Shown here: positions 26,611 to 34,463 of the stretch, piece after piece | Position numbering within the stretch: the stretch's first letter is position 1 | Layout of the letters: each line of letters begins with the position of its first letter | Assembly: GCF_025210595.1 (NCBI RefSeq) | Contig: NZ_JAOARH010000037.1 | Span: 1 to 64,000 of the forward strand | DNA from: Winogradskyella sp. | GTDB lineage: Bacteria > Bacteroidota > Bacteroidia > Flavobacteriales > Flavobacteriaceae | Direction: 5' to 3' | Length of the DNA: 64,000 nt | Notes under the pieces: generated by a model | What the model was told of the DNA's origin: nothing | What the model saw: only the letters and a program-made list of their open reading frames with translations | Databases searched by the model: none | Translations under genes and position numbers: made by a program

Positions 26611-26636
26611 AAAGCCTCTCAAATTTGAGAGGCTTT
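26611..26636. terminator. Bidirectional terminator between the propeller gene and tsf
   Basis: This is a perfect 26-base palindrome with arms AAAGCCTCTCAAA and TTTGAGAGGCTTT starting directly after the stop of the secreted-protein gene. The tsf stop is 28 bases away on the other strand. Confidence 0.9.
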
Positions 26637-26663
26637 CAATTTATAAATGAATAATTTTATAGA

Positions 26664-27638
26664 TTATCCTACATTAGCTCTATTAAAACCAGTAACTTCA
26701 ACGTCACCATAAGTTTTAACGTATTCAGCAACAGTTTTCTTTTCGTCTTTAATAAACTTTTGATCTAATAAACATTGTTCTTGATCTAAAGTAGTATTAT
26801 CAGAAATGAAACGCTCCATTTTACCTGGTAAAATTCTATCCCAGATTTGCTCTGGCTTACCTTCAGCTTTTAATTCTGCTTTTGCAGCTTCTTCAGCCTC
26901 AGTTAATACTTCAGGAGTTAATTGTGCCATAGAGATGAACTTAGGAACATTTTTTAAAGTCTTACCTAAACGTCCTAATTCAATATTATCTTTTTCGATT
27001 ACAGCAATACGAGCTTCAGTTTCTGAAGCTATATAAGCTGGGTCAAAGTCTTTGTAAGATAATGTTGTTGCTCCCATAGATGCAACTTGCATAGCTATAT
27101 CTTTAACTAAAACTTCAGCGTTATCAACTTTTGCAGATAAACCAACTAAAGCAGCAATTTTATTAATATGAACATATTGCCCTACAAATGGTGCGTCTAA
27201 TTTTTCGAATGAAGTAATTTCTAACTTCTCACCAATAACACCTGTTTGTTCAGTTAATTTGTCAGCAACAGTCATGCCTCCAAAATCACCTGCTAAAAAC
27301 TCTTCTTTTGAATTGTAATTTAATGCTAATTCACCTAATTCGTTAGCAAGCTTTACAAAGTTTTCGTTTTTACCAACAAAATCAGTTTCACAACCAAGTA
27401 CAATAGCAACTCCAGAAGTATTGTCTGCGTTGATTTTAGCTACAGCAGCTCCTTCAGAAGAATCTCTGTCAGCTCTTTTTTCTGCAACTTTTTGTCCTTT
27501 TTTACGTAAAACTTCAATGGCTTTATCAAAATCACCACCAGCTTCAACTAAAGCTTTTTTACAATCCATCATACCAGCACCAGTGGCTTTTCTTAGCTTG
27601 TTTACTTCTGCTGCTGTAATTTTTACAGTATTTTCCAT
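26664..27638 (-). CDS. tsf: Translation elongation factor Ts
   Basis: EF-Ts is the nucleotide-exchange factor of EF-Tu. The 324-residue length is usual for Bacteroidota. The N-terminal UBA-like domain (about 8-45) reads VNKLRKATGAGMMDCKKALVEAGGDFDKAIEVLRKKG. The EF-Tu contact motif appears as CETDFVGKNENF (about 79-90). Two core subdomains follow, ending with an AEYVKTYGDVEV tail. It is cytoplasmic. It lies downstream of rpsB on the same strand, separated by a terminator-like hairpin at 27656-27698 that may set the rpsB:tsf ratio. Start ATG at 27638. Confidence 0.97.
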   Translation of the reverse strand: MENTVKITAAEVNKLRKATGAGMMDCKKALVEAGGDFDKAIEVLRKKGQKVAEKRADRDSSEGAAVAKINADNTSGVAIVLGCETDFVGKNENFVKLANELGELALNYNSKEEFLAGDFGGMTVADKLTEQTGVIGEKLEITSFEKLDAPFVGQYVHINKIAALVGLSAKVDNAEVLVKDIAMQVASMGATTLSYKDFDPAYIASETEARIAVIEKDNIELGRLGKTLKNVPKFISMAQLTPEVLTEAEEAAKAELKAEGKPEQIWDRILPGKMERFISDNTTLDQEQCLLDQKFIKDEKKTVAEYVKTYGDVEVTGFNRANVG

Positions 27639-27651
27639 AGTTTATAAATTT

Positions 27652-27698
27652 AAAAAAGTCGTTTAATTCATTCTTTTTAAGAAACAATTAAACGACTT
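27652..27698 (-). terminator. Attenuator-like hairpin between rpsB and tsf
   Basis: Read on the minus strand, AAGTCGTTTAATT (27698-27686) pairs with AATTAAACGACTT (27668-27656), a 13-bp stem with a 17-base loop, directly followed by TTTT. It is a good intrinsic terminator shape placed inside the operon, 25 bases after the rpsB stop. Confidence 0.75.
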
Positions 27699-27722
27699 AA
27701 TTATATCGTGTAATTGTTGTTT

Positions 27723-28496
27723 TTATTCTTCTTCTTGAGCTGCTACTGGAGCTTTTTCAGCTTTTTTAGTTTCAGCTTTTACTTTGTTATCTTTTTCAAC
27801 ACGTTCAGCTTTTCTTTCGTTTAAGCCATCTTCAATAGCAGATGCTACTATAGATAAAACTTTGTTGATAGATTTTGAAGCATCGTCATTTGCAGGAATT
27901 ACATAATCTACCTGACGTGGGTCAGAATTAGTATCTACCATTGCAAAGATTGGAATATTCAATTTTTGAGCTTCTTTAATTGCAATATGCTCACGCTTAA
28001 TATCAACAACGAATAAAGCACCTGGTAAACGTGTCATATCAGAAATAGAACCTAAGTTCTTTTCTAATTTAGCACGTTGACGGTCTACTTGTAAACGTTC
28101 TTTTTTAGATAAAGAGTTGAATGTGCCATCTTTCTTCATTCTATCGATAGCAGCCATTTTCTTAACCGCTTTTCTAATAGTTACGAAGTTAGTTAACATT
28201 CCACCTGGCCAACGCTCAGTAATGTAAGGTTGTTTTACAGCACCTGCTTTTTCAGCAACAATGTCTTTAGCTTGTTTTTTTGTAGCTACAAATAAGATTT
28301 TTTTACCTGATGCAGCAATTTTACTTAATGCAGCACAAGTTTCTTCAATTTTAGCAGCTGTTTTGTAAAGGTTGATGATATGGATGCCGTTACGCTCCAT
28401 ATAAATGTAAGGAGCCATGTTTGGATCCCACTTACGTGTTAGGTGACCGAAGTGTACACCTGCTTCTAGTAGTTCTTTTACTTCTACTTTTTCCAT
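27723..28496 (-). CDS. rpsB: 30S ribosomal protein S2
   Basis: S2 is a late-binding small-subunit protein. The 257 residues begin MEKVEVKELLEAGVHFGHLTRKWDPNMAPYIYMERNGIHIINL, containing the S2 signature, and include ERWPGGMLTNFVTIRKAVKKM and PGALFVVDIKREHIAIKEAQKLNIPIFAMVDTNSDP. The C-terminal tail after about residue 230 is charged and rich in Lys, Glu and Ala, as in Bacteroidota. It lies in the order rplM-rpsI-rpsB-tsf. A 221-base gap with repeats and a strong hairpin separates it from rpsI, so it may have its own promoter there. Start ATG at 28496. Confidence 0.97.
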   Translation of the reverse strand: MEKVEVKELLEAGVHFGHLTRKWDPNMAPYIYMERNGIHIINLYKTAAKIEETCAALSKIAASGKKILFVATKKQAKDIVAEKAGAVKQPYITERWPGGMLTNFVTIRKAVKKMAAIDRMKKDGTFNSLSKKERLQVDRQRAKLEKNLGSISDMTRLPGALFVVDIKREHIAIKEAQKLNIPIFAMVDTNSDPRQVDYVIPANDDASKSINKVLSIVASAIEDGLNERKAERVEKDNKVKAETKKAEKAPVAAQEEE

Positions 28497-28540
28497 TTTT
28501 GTAATAGTTTACGTTCTGTTGAATTAGCAATGCTCTATTT

Positions 28541-28572
28541 TAGCTATTAGCTTTTGCTATTAGCGATTAGCT
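28541..28572. repeat. Short tandem GCTATTAGC-type repeats in the rpsI-rpsB spacer
   Basis: GCTATTAGC occurs at 28543-28551 and 28556-28564, followed by GATTAGC at 28565-28571. This is an imperfect tandem array lying 45-75 bases upstream of rpsB. The function is unknown. Confidence 0.45.
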
Positions 28573-28670
28573 CATTTAGATGCTAAACTAAATCCCAATG
28601 TTTCCATTGTGGACAACAATAACTGGTTTATATATTGCTGCACTATGCAGCGATTTCATTAAAATAAAAT

Positions 28671-28702
28671 AATTCAGAATCTGAACATTCAGATTCTGAA
28701 TT
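28671..28702 (-). terminator. Strong hairpin after rpsI
   Basis: AATTCAGAATCTGA (28671-28684) pairs perfectly with TCAGATTCTGAATT (28689-28702), a 14-bp stem with a 4-base loop. It lies 15 bases after the rpsI stop on the minus strand and is followed by a T-rich stretch, ATTTTATTTTA. Confidence 0.8.
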
Positions 28703-28717
28703 AAGTGTTGTTGGATA

Positions 28718-29104
28718 TTAACGTTTAGAGAACTGGAATTTCTTACGCGCTTTCTTCTGACCGAATTTCTTACGCTCTACCATTCTTGGATCTCTTGTTA
28801 ATAGACCTTCTGGCTTTAATATTGCTCTGTTTTCAGCATCTATTTCGCACATTGCACGAGATAATGCTAAACGTATAGCTTCCGCCTGGCCGGTGATACC
28901 ACCTCCATATACGTTTACAGTAATATCAAAGTTGCCATCATTGTTAGTCATGGCTAAAGGTTGGTTTACTTTATACTGCAGTGTTGCAGTAGTAAAATAA
29001 TCCGCCATGTCTTTTTTGTTCACGGTAATGTTGCCTTTTCCTTGAGCAACATACACACGAGCAACAGCCGTCTTTCTACGGCCAATTTTGTGAATTACTT
29101 CCAT
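28718..29104 (-). CDS. rpsI: 30S ribosomal protein S9
   Basis: S9 is a small-subunit head protein whose C-terminal tail reaches the P-site tRNA. The 128 residues show IGRRKTAVARVYVAQGKGNITVN at the N-terminus, GGGITGQAEAIRLALSRAMCE in the middle, and the basic tail DPRMVERKKFGQKKARKKFQFSKR ending in lysine-arginine. Its ATG overlaps the rplM stop by one base (TAATG), so translation is coupled to L13, as is normal for this pair. A 14-bp hairpin follows. Confidence 0.98.
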   Translation of the reverse strand: MEVIHKIGRRKTAVARVYVAQGKGNITVNKKDMADYFTTATLQYKVNQPLAMTNNDGNFDITVNVYGGGITGQAEAIRLALSRAMCEIDAENRAILKPEGLLTRDPRMVERKKFGQKKARKKFQFSKR

Positions 29105-29559
29105 TAGTTAATTTCGTTTAAATTAATTGCCTTTGGTTTTTGAGCTTCGTGAGCGTGCTCAGTACCAGCAACAACAGTTAAGTTTCTAAAAAGAACCGAA
29201 CCTAATTTGTTTTTAGGTAACATTCCTTTTACTGACTTTTCTACTAATCTGGTTGGGTCTTTCTCAAACATCTCAGTAGCAGTCAAGCTTCTTTGACCAC
29301 CTGGATAACCTGTATGACGGATATAACTTTTATCTGTCCACTTGTTACCAGTTAAGTTGATTTTTTCTGCGTTTATAACAATAACGTTATCACCGCAATC
29401 AACGTGTGGCGTAAAGTTAGGTTTGTGCTTACCTCTTAAAAGTATTGCTACTCTTGAAGCTAAGCGACCTAAAGTTTGTCCTTCAGCATCAACTAAAACC
29501 CACTCCTTATTAACGGTAGCTTTGTTAGCTGAAACTGTTTTGTAGCTTAATGTGTCCAC
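29104..29559 (-). CDS. rplM: 50S ribosomal protein L13
   Basis: L13 is an early-assembly large-subunit protein. GTG at 29559 gives [20 protein letters not shown], the N-terminus I expect in Flavobacteriia; another GTG lies 21 bases upstream in frame, and no ATG competes. The 151 residues contain [65 protein letters not shown] and [11 protein letters not shown], which is the L13 signature region. A textbook Bacteroidota promoter lies about 70-100 bases upstream. It is the first gene of the rplM-rpsI-rpsB-tsf group. Confidence 0.96.
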   Translation of the reverse strand: MDTLSYKTVSANKATVNKEWVLVDAEGQTLGRLASRVAILLRGKHKPNFTPHVDCGDNVIVINAEKINLTGNKWTDKSYIRHTGYPGGQRSLTATEMFEKDPTRLVEKSVKGMLPKNKLGSVLFRNLTVVAGTEHAHEAQKPKAINLNEIN

Positions 29560-29627
29560 ACTAATTTGATTTATAATCACGTAAAATACGCGATAGATTA
29601 AACATTCCTCTTCCGAAAAAGAGTTTG

Positions 29628-29657
29628 CAAATTTACGATAACTTATTGGATTGGCAA
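29628..29657 (-). promoter_or_regulatory. Promoter of rplM-rpsI
   Basis: On the minus strand, TTG (29657-29655) is followed after exactly 19 bases by TAAATTTG (29635-29628). This is a perfect match to the Bacteroidota TTG-N19-TAnnTTTG promoter. The predicted leader to the GTG start is about 60 bases. Confidence 0.8.
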
Positions 29658-29714
29658 ATCTTAAGGGTGGTTTTTTTAGCCTGAAAATCAGAGTAATTCA
29701 AATCTAACTTCTTT

Positions 29715-30674
29715 TTAACTTTTAGTTGCTCTTAGAAGTCTATCGTTTATAGATTTGCCTAAACCATAATCTGGTAATTGTTCGGCAATAATAATGTCTA
29801 AATTTTGTTGGTCTAATTGATGCAATGCATCGTATAGTTTTGAAGCCGCTTCTTGTAGATTATTATCTTCAGATAATACAATTTTGAAGTCTATAACATC
29901 ATCGTCTATAATATCACTATAGGCTAGTACTCCAATACGTTTTCCTGTATGTGCTTTAATAGCTTTATTAAGATTATCTGTGAGTATGGTTTTTGTTTTA
30001 GGAGCATAATGACGCTCTAACATGCCAGGAGCTTCAGGCGCGATGTCTTTCTTATTCTTAATGCCAATTTTTCCAATAACAGCTTCAATAGCTTCAATTG
30101 GAGTAGAGCCCAAACGATAAATAATAGGCTCATCGTTTTCAAAACCTATTATAGTAGATTCAATGCCTTTTTTACAAGCACCTCCGTCTAATACCATTTT
30201 AATTTTGTTTTTAAAATAACCTTCTACATGCTCTGCAGTTGTTGGACTTATTCTATTAAATGGATTGGCACTTGGTGCAGCTAAAGGAAATTCTAACTGA
30301 TTTAAAAGCTCTATAGTAGTAGGATGATTTGGTACTCTAACAGCAACAGTATCTTTGCCAGCAGTAATAATATCTGGAATAATGCTTTGCTTTTTTAATA
30401 CCAAAGTGATTGGTCCTGGCCAGAAAGTTTCTGCTAATAGTTTTGCTTTTTCAGGAATCGACTCTACAATCTCATTCAGATGATCTTTTGACGGAATATG
30501 AACAATTAAAGGATTAAAACGTGGACGTTTTTTGGTTTCAAAAATGGCTTTGATTGCTTTTTCAGAATAGATATTACCAGCTAAACCGTAAACAGTTTCG
30601 GTTGGTATGGCTACTAATTCTTCATTATTAAGTATAGTAACAGCTTTTGATATGTCTTTAGAAATAATGCTCAT
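29715..30674 (-). CDS. L-threonylcarbamoyladenylate synthase (Sua5/YrdC/YwlC)
   Basis: This enzyme makes threonylcarbamoyl-AMP for the t6A37 modification of ANN-decoding tRNAs. The 319-residue length indicates the long Sua5 form. A YrdC domain (about 1-205) carries VAIPTETVYGLAGN, TKKRPRFNPLIVHI, WPGPITLVLKK and PLAAPSANPFNRISPTTAEHV. A C-terminal Sua5 domain (about 230-319) follows after the linker APGMLERHYAPKTKTIL. It is cytoplasmic. It has no close neighbour on its own strand and is divergent from the ABC-F gene. Start ATG at 30674. Confidence 0.95.
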   Translation of the reverse strand: MSIISKDISKAVTILNNEELVAIPTETVYGLAGNIYSEKAIKAIFETKKRPRFNPLIVHIPSKDHLNEIVESIPEKAKLLAETFWPGPITLVLKKQSIIPDIITAGKDTVAVRVPNHPTTIELLNQLEFPLAAPSANPFNRISPTTAEHVEGYFKNKIKMVLDGGACKKGIESTIIGFENDEPIIYRLGSTPIEAIEAVIGKIGIKNKKDIAPEAPGMLERHYAPKTKTILTDNLNKAIKAHTGKRIGVLAYSDIIDDDVIDFKIVLSEDNNLQEAASKLYDALHQLDQQNLDIIIAEQLPDYGLGKSINDRLLRATKS

Positions 30675-30743
30675 GTCTTAATCAAGACGCAAAATTACTT
30701 CAAAAAAATGAAACCATTATTTAAAATAAGAATGCCCTTTTAG

Positions 30744-30751
30744 TAGTTTTG
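30744..30751 (+). promoter_or_regulatory. Probable -7 element of the ABC-F gene
   Basis: TAGTTTTG fits TAnnTTTG and lies 20 bases before the ATG at 30772. No clear TTG is found at the usual upstream distance. Confidence 0.4.
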
Positions 30752-30771
30752 CTGCTTTAACGAAGTATAAG

Positions 30772-32403
30772 ATGATTTCAGTAGATAATTTAGCAGTAGA
30801 GTTTAGTGGTCATACCTTATTTAGTGAGGTGTCATTTACTATAAACTCAGATGATAAGATTGCTTTAATGGGAAAAAATGGTGCAGGAAAATCAACCATG
30901 ATGAAAATTATTGCAGGTGTTCAAAAAGCAACTCGAGGCAATGTAAGATCTCCTAAAGAATCTATTATCGCTTATTTGCCACAGCATTTGTTAACCGAAG
31001 ATAATACAACTGTTTTTGATGAAGCTTCTAAAGCTTTTAGTCATGTGTTTGCTATGCGCGATGAAATGGAAAGCTTAAATAAAGCGCTAGAGACAAGAAC
31101 AGATTACGAATCTGATGAATATATGAAAATTATTGAGCGTGTATCAGATTTAGGTGAAAAGTATTATGCTTTAGAAGATGTTAACTATAATGCAGAGGTA
31201 GAAAAAGCGCTCAAGGGGTTAGGCTTTAAGCAAACAGATTTTGCAAGGCAAACCAATGAGTTTTCTGGTGGTTGGCGTATGCGTATAGAGTTAGCAAAAA
31301 TATTACTTCAAAAACCAGATTTAATTTTGCTAGATGAGCCTACAAATCATATTGATATTGAATCTGTAATTTGGTTAGAAGATTTTTTGGTGAATAAAGC
31401 TAATGCAGTTGTTGTGATTTCTCATGACAGAGCTTTTATTGATAATATCACTAATCGTACTATAGAAGTAACCATGGGTCGCATATATGATTATAAAGCT
31501 AAATATACCCACTATTTACAATTACGTGAAGAACGAAGAGCACATCAGATAAAAGCCTACCAAGAACAACAAAAGTTTATTGCAGATAACCAAGCGTTTA
31601 TAGAAAGGTTTAAAGGGACTTACTCTAAAACAAACCAAGTGTCGTCTCGAGAGCGTATGCTCGAAAAACTTAAAATTATTGAAATAGATGATATTGATAC
31701 ATCGGCTTTAAAGTTGCGTTTTCCACCATCACAACGCTCAGGTGATTATCCTGTAACAGTTAAAGAGGTTTCAAAATCTTATGGAGATCATGTTGTATTT
31801 AAAGATGCAAGTATGTCTGTGGCAAGAGGAGAGAAGGTGTGTTTTGTGGGACGTAATGGCGAAGGAAAGTCTACAATGATAAAGGCTATTTTGAGAGAAA
31901 TTGATGTTGATGGCACTTGTAGTTTAGGGCATAATGTTAAGATTGGTTATTTTGCTCAAAATCAAGCAGCATTATTAGATGAGAATCTTACCGTTTTTCA
32001 AACGGTTGATGAAGTTGCTAAAGGTGATATACGCACTCAAATTAAAAACATTTTAGGGCGTTTTATGTTTAAAGGCGATGATATAGACAAGAAAGTTAGT
32101 GTACTATCTGGTGGTGAAAAAACCAGATTAGCTATGGTGAAACTTTTACTTGAACCAGTAAACTTATTGATTCTTGATGAGCCTACAAATCACCTCGATT
32201 TAAAATCTAAAGATGTACTTAAGGAGGCACTTCAAAATTTTGATGGAACACTTATACTTGTATCTCACGATCGTGATTTTCTACAAGGGCTTGCCAATAA
32301 AGTGTTTGAGTTTAAAGAAAAACGTGTTATTGAACATTTTGAAACTATTGATGATTTTTTAGCTAGAAATCGTATTGAGAGTTTAAAAGCTATTGATTTA
32401 TAG
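30772..32403 (+). CDS. ABC-F family ATP-binding protein
   Basis: This soluble tandem-ATPase protein acts on ribosomes in characterised family members (translation factors or antibiotic-protection proteins). The 543 residues hold two nucleotide-binding domains. The first has Walker A GKNGAGKST, signature SGGWRMRIELAKILL and Walker B LILLDEPTNHIDIES. The second has GRNGEGKST, LSGGEKTRLAMVKLL and LLILDEPTNHLDLKS. The interdomain linker is moderately long and charged (about 235-310), typical of the Uup/EttA-like housekeeping group rather than resistance types. No membrane segments are present. The exact subfamily and the effect on translation cannot be read here. Confidence 0.92.
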   Translation: MISVDNLAVEFSGHTLFSEVSFTINSDDKIALMGKNGAGKSTMMKIIAGVQKATRGNVRSPKESIIAYLPQHLLTEDNTTVFDEASKAFSHVFAMRDEMESLNKALETRTDYESDEYMKIIERVSDLGEKYYALEDVNYNAEVEKALKGLGFKQTDFARQTNEFSGGWRMRIELAKILLQKPDLILLDEPTNHIDIESVIWLEDFLVNKANAVVVISHDRAFIDNITNRTIEVTMGRIYDYKAKYTHYLQLREERRAHQIKAYQEQQKFIADNQAFIERFKGTYSKTNQVSSRERMLEKLKIIEIDDIDTSALKLRFPPSQRSGDYPVTVKEVSKSYGDHVVFKDASMSVARGEKVCFVGRNGEGKSTMIKAILREIDVDGTCSLGHNVKIGYFAQNQAALLDENLTVFQTVDEVAKGDIRTQIKNILGRFMFKGDDIDKKVSVLSGGEKTRLAMVKLLLEPVNLLILDEPTNHLDLKSKDVLKEALQNFDGTLILVSHDRDFLQGLANKVFEFKEKRVIEHFETIDDFLARNRIESLKAIDL

Positions 32404-32469
32404 TTTGTTAAATAAGTAGTGCTATAGGTTTCATTTGTTAGCCATACAGATGAAGACGTTGTTTTTAAC

Positions 32470-32477
32470 TATTTTTG
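32470..32477 (+). promoter_or_regulatory. -7 element immediately before the YgiQ start
   Basis: TATTTTTG, a full TAnnTTTG match, ends 7 bases before ATG 32485. If used, transcription would start at or next to the start codon, giving a leaderless or nearly leaderless mRNA. Confidence 0.45.
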
Positions 32478-32484
32478 CAGTGTG

Positions 32485-34446
32485 ATGAATGAATTAAGAC
32501 TTTCTAGTTGGTTGCCTACCACAAATAAAGAGGTGAAAATACGCGGTTGGGATGCGTTAGATGTTATTTTATTTAGTGGTGATGCGTATGTAGATCATCC
32601 ATCGTTTGGTCCTGCAGTAATTGGTCGTATTCTAGAAAGTTATGGACTTCGTGTTGCTATTGTGCCACAACCCAATGTAAATGATAATCTTCAAGATTTT
32701 GTAAAGTTAGGTGCGCCAAAATTATTTTTTGGTGTTACAGGTGGTTGTATGGATCCTATGATTAGCAATTATAATGCTAATAAGAAGCGTCGAGATAAAG
32801 ATGCTTATACGCCAAATGGTGAGATTGGATTTCGACCAGATTATGCTACAACTGTATACTCTAAAATTTTAAAAGAAAAATGGCCAGAGGTTCCTGTGCT
32901 TATTGGTGGTATTGAAGCCTCTCTACGTCGTGTAACACATTATGATTATTGGAGCGACCAACTCATGCCAAGTATTCTAGAAAGCTCTAAAGCAGATATG
33001 TTGGTTTACGGAATGGGAGAACAACCGCTTCGAGAAGTAGTGCGTTTGCTTCAAAAAGGTGTGCCTTTTTCTAGTATCAATACAGTGAAACAAACCGCTG
33101 TTATGTTAAATGCTGAAGCTAATATCCCTAAAAATAAACATTGGGAAGATGTAGAAATTGCTTCACATGAAACCTGTTTGGAAGATAAAAAAGCTTATGC
33201 ATCTAATTTTAAAATTATAGAGCAGGAATCTAATAAATTAGCTGCACGACGTATTTTTCAGAAGGTAGGAGAGAAGATACTTATGATAAATCCGCCTTAT
33301 CCAACTATGACAGAAGAAGAGATTGATGCTTCTTTTGAGTTGCCTTACACACGTTTGCCTCATCCTAAATACAATAAACGAGGTCCAATTCCTGCGTTCG
33401 AAATGATTAAATTTTCAATCAATATACATCGTGGGTGTTTTGGTGGTTGTAGTTTTTGTACCATTTCGGCACATCAAGGTAAGTTTATTGCTTCAAGAAG
33501 TCAAGAATCTGTATTAAGAGAGGTTGATATAGTTGCTAATATGCCAGACTTTAAAGGCTATTTGTCAGATATTGGTGGGCCAAGTGCTAACATGTACAAG
33601 ATGAAAGGCAAAATACAGTCTATATGCGATAAATGTGTGGCGCCTTCTTGTATTTCGCCAGTAATTTGTAGTAATTTAGATACGTCGCACAAACCCTTAA
33701 CACAGTTATATCAAGCGGTTGATAAGCATCCAAAGGTTAAAAAATCTTTTATAGGAAGTGGTATAAGGCACGATATGTTAGTGCCAGAGTTTAATAAAAA
33801 CGCAGATGCTAAAGAACTCGATGATTATACTGAAGAAGTCATGACAAAGCACGTTTCTGGGCGATTAAAAGTTGCGCCAGAACACACCAGCGATCCTGTG
33901 TTGAAATTAATGCGAAAGCCTTCATTTAGCTATTTTCATAAGTTTAAAGATCGTTTTGATAAAATTAATTTGAAGCATAAACTAAAGCTTCAATTGATTC
34001 CATATTTTATTTCAAATCATCCAGCTTGCGAAGCAGAAGATATGGCAAACCTTGCTGCGGAAACAAAAGATATGGGTTTTCAGTTAGAACAAGTGCAAGG
34101 TTTTACACCAACACCAATGACTGTGGCTACCGTAATTTATTATAGCGGTTATCATCCGTATACTTTAAAAGAAGTAAACACACCTAAAACCAAAAAAGAA
34201 AAAGATGAGCAGCATCGTTTTTTCTTTTGGTATAAAGATGAAAACAAACAGTGGATTCGTAACACCCTTAACAAACTAGGACGCCAAGATTTACTTAATG
34301 TATTACTGCCCAAAAAGGAAGAGCGTTGGCGCAAAAACAAGCCTGGTAAGCCTAAGCATACCTTTAATGATGCTGTGCCTTTTAATCAGCGAAAAGAAAA
34401 AGTAAAGTATAAGGGCAAGAAAAAACGTAAGACTAAAAAACGATAA
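32485..34446 (+). CDS. YgiQ family radical SAM protein
   Basis: This 653-residue protein is a predicted radical S-adenosylmethionine enzyme with an unknown reaction. I chose ATG 32485 (MNELRLSSWLPTTNKEVKIRGWD); a GTG directly precedes it. An N-terminal UPF0313 region contains FGVTGGCMDPMISNYNANKKRRDKDAYTPNGE. The radical SAM cluster motif is HRGCFGGCSFCTISAHQG (C-x3-C-x2-C) near residue 320. LKVAPEHTSDPVLKLMRKP and the VQGFTPTPMTVATVIYYSG segment are family signatures. The tail is very basic (KGKKKRKTKKR), which suggests nucleic-acid contact. It converges with polA, with a 17-base gap between stops. Confidence 0.93.
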   Translation: MNELRLSSWLPTTNKEVKIRGWDALDVILFSGDAYVDHPSFGPAVIGRILESYGLRVAIVPQPNVNDNLQDFVKLGAPKLFFGVTGGCMDPMISNYNANKKRRDKDAYTPNGEIGFRPDYATTVYSKILKEKWPEVPVLIGGIEASLRRVTHYDYWSDQLMPSILESSKADMLVYGMGEQPLREVVRLLQKGVPFSSINTVKQTAVMLNAEANIPKNKHWEDVEIASHETCLEDKKAYASNFKIIEQESNKLAARRIFQKVGEKILMINPPYPTMTEEEIDASFELPYTRLPHPKYNKRGPIPAFEMIKFSINIHRGCFGGCSFCTISAHQGKFIASRSQESVLREVDIVANMPDFKGYLSDIGGPSANMYKMKGKIQSICDKCVAPSCISPVICSNLDTSHKPLTQLYQAVDKHPKVKKSFIGSGIRHDMLVPEFNKNADAKELDDYTEEVMTKHVSGRLKVAPEHTSDPVLKLMRKPSFSYFHKFKDRFDKINLKHKLKLQLIPYFISNHPACEAEDMANLAAETKDMGFQLEQVQGFTPTPMTVATVIYYSGYHPYTLKEVNTPKTKKEKDEQHRFFFWYKDENKQWIRNTLNKLGRQDLLNVLLPKKEERWRKNKPGKPKHTFNDAVPFNQRKEKVKYKGKKKRKTKKR

Positions 34447-34463
34447 CGTTAATTCTGTTTATC

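Noticed and set aside
28594..28668. 24-codon frame (MFPLWTTITGLY...) in the rpsI-rpsB spacer
   Set aside because: It is a chance frame within a structured spacer with no supporting context.
30772..32403. Antibiotic-resistance ABC-F protein
   Set aside because: The interdomain linker and overall features look like the housekeeping Uup/EttA-like group, and no resistance or mobile context is present.
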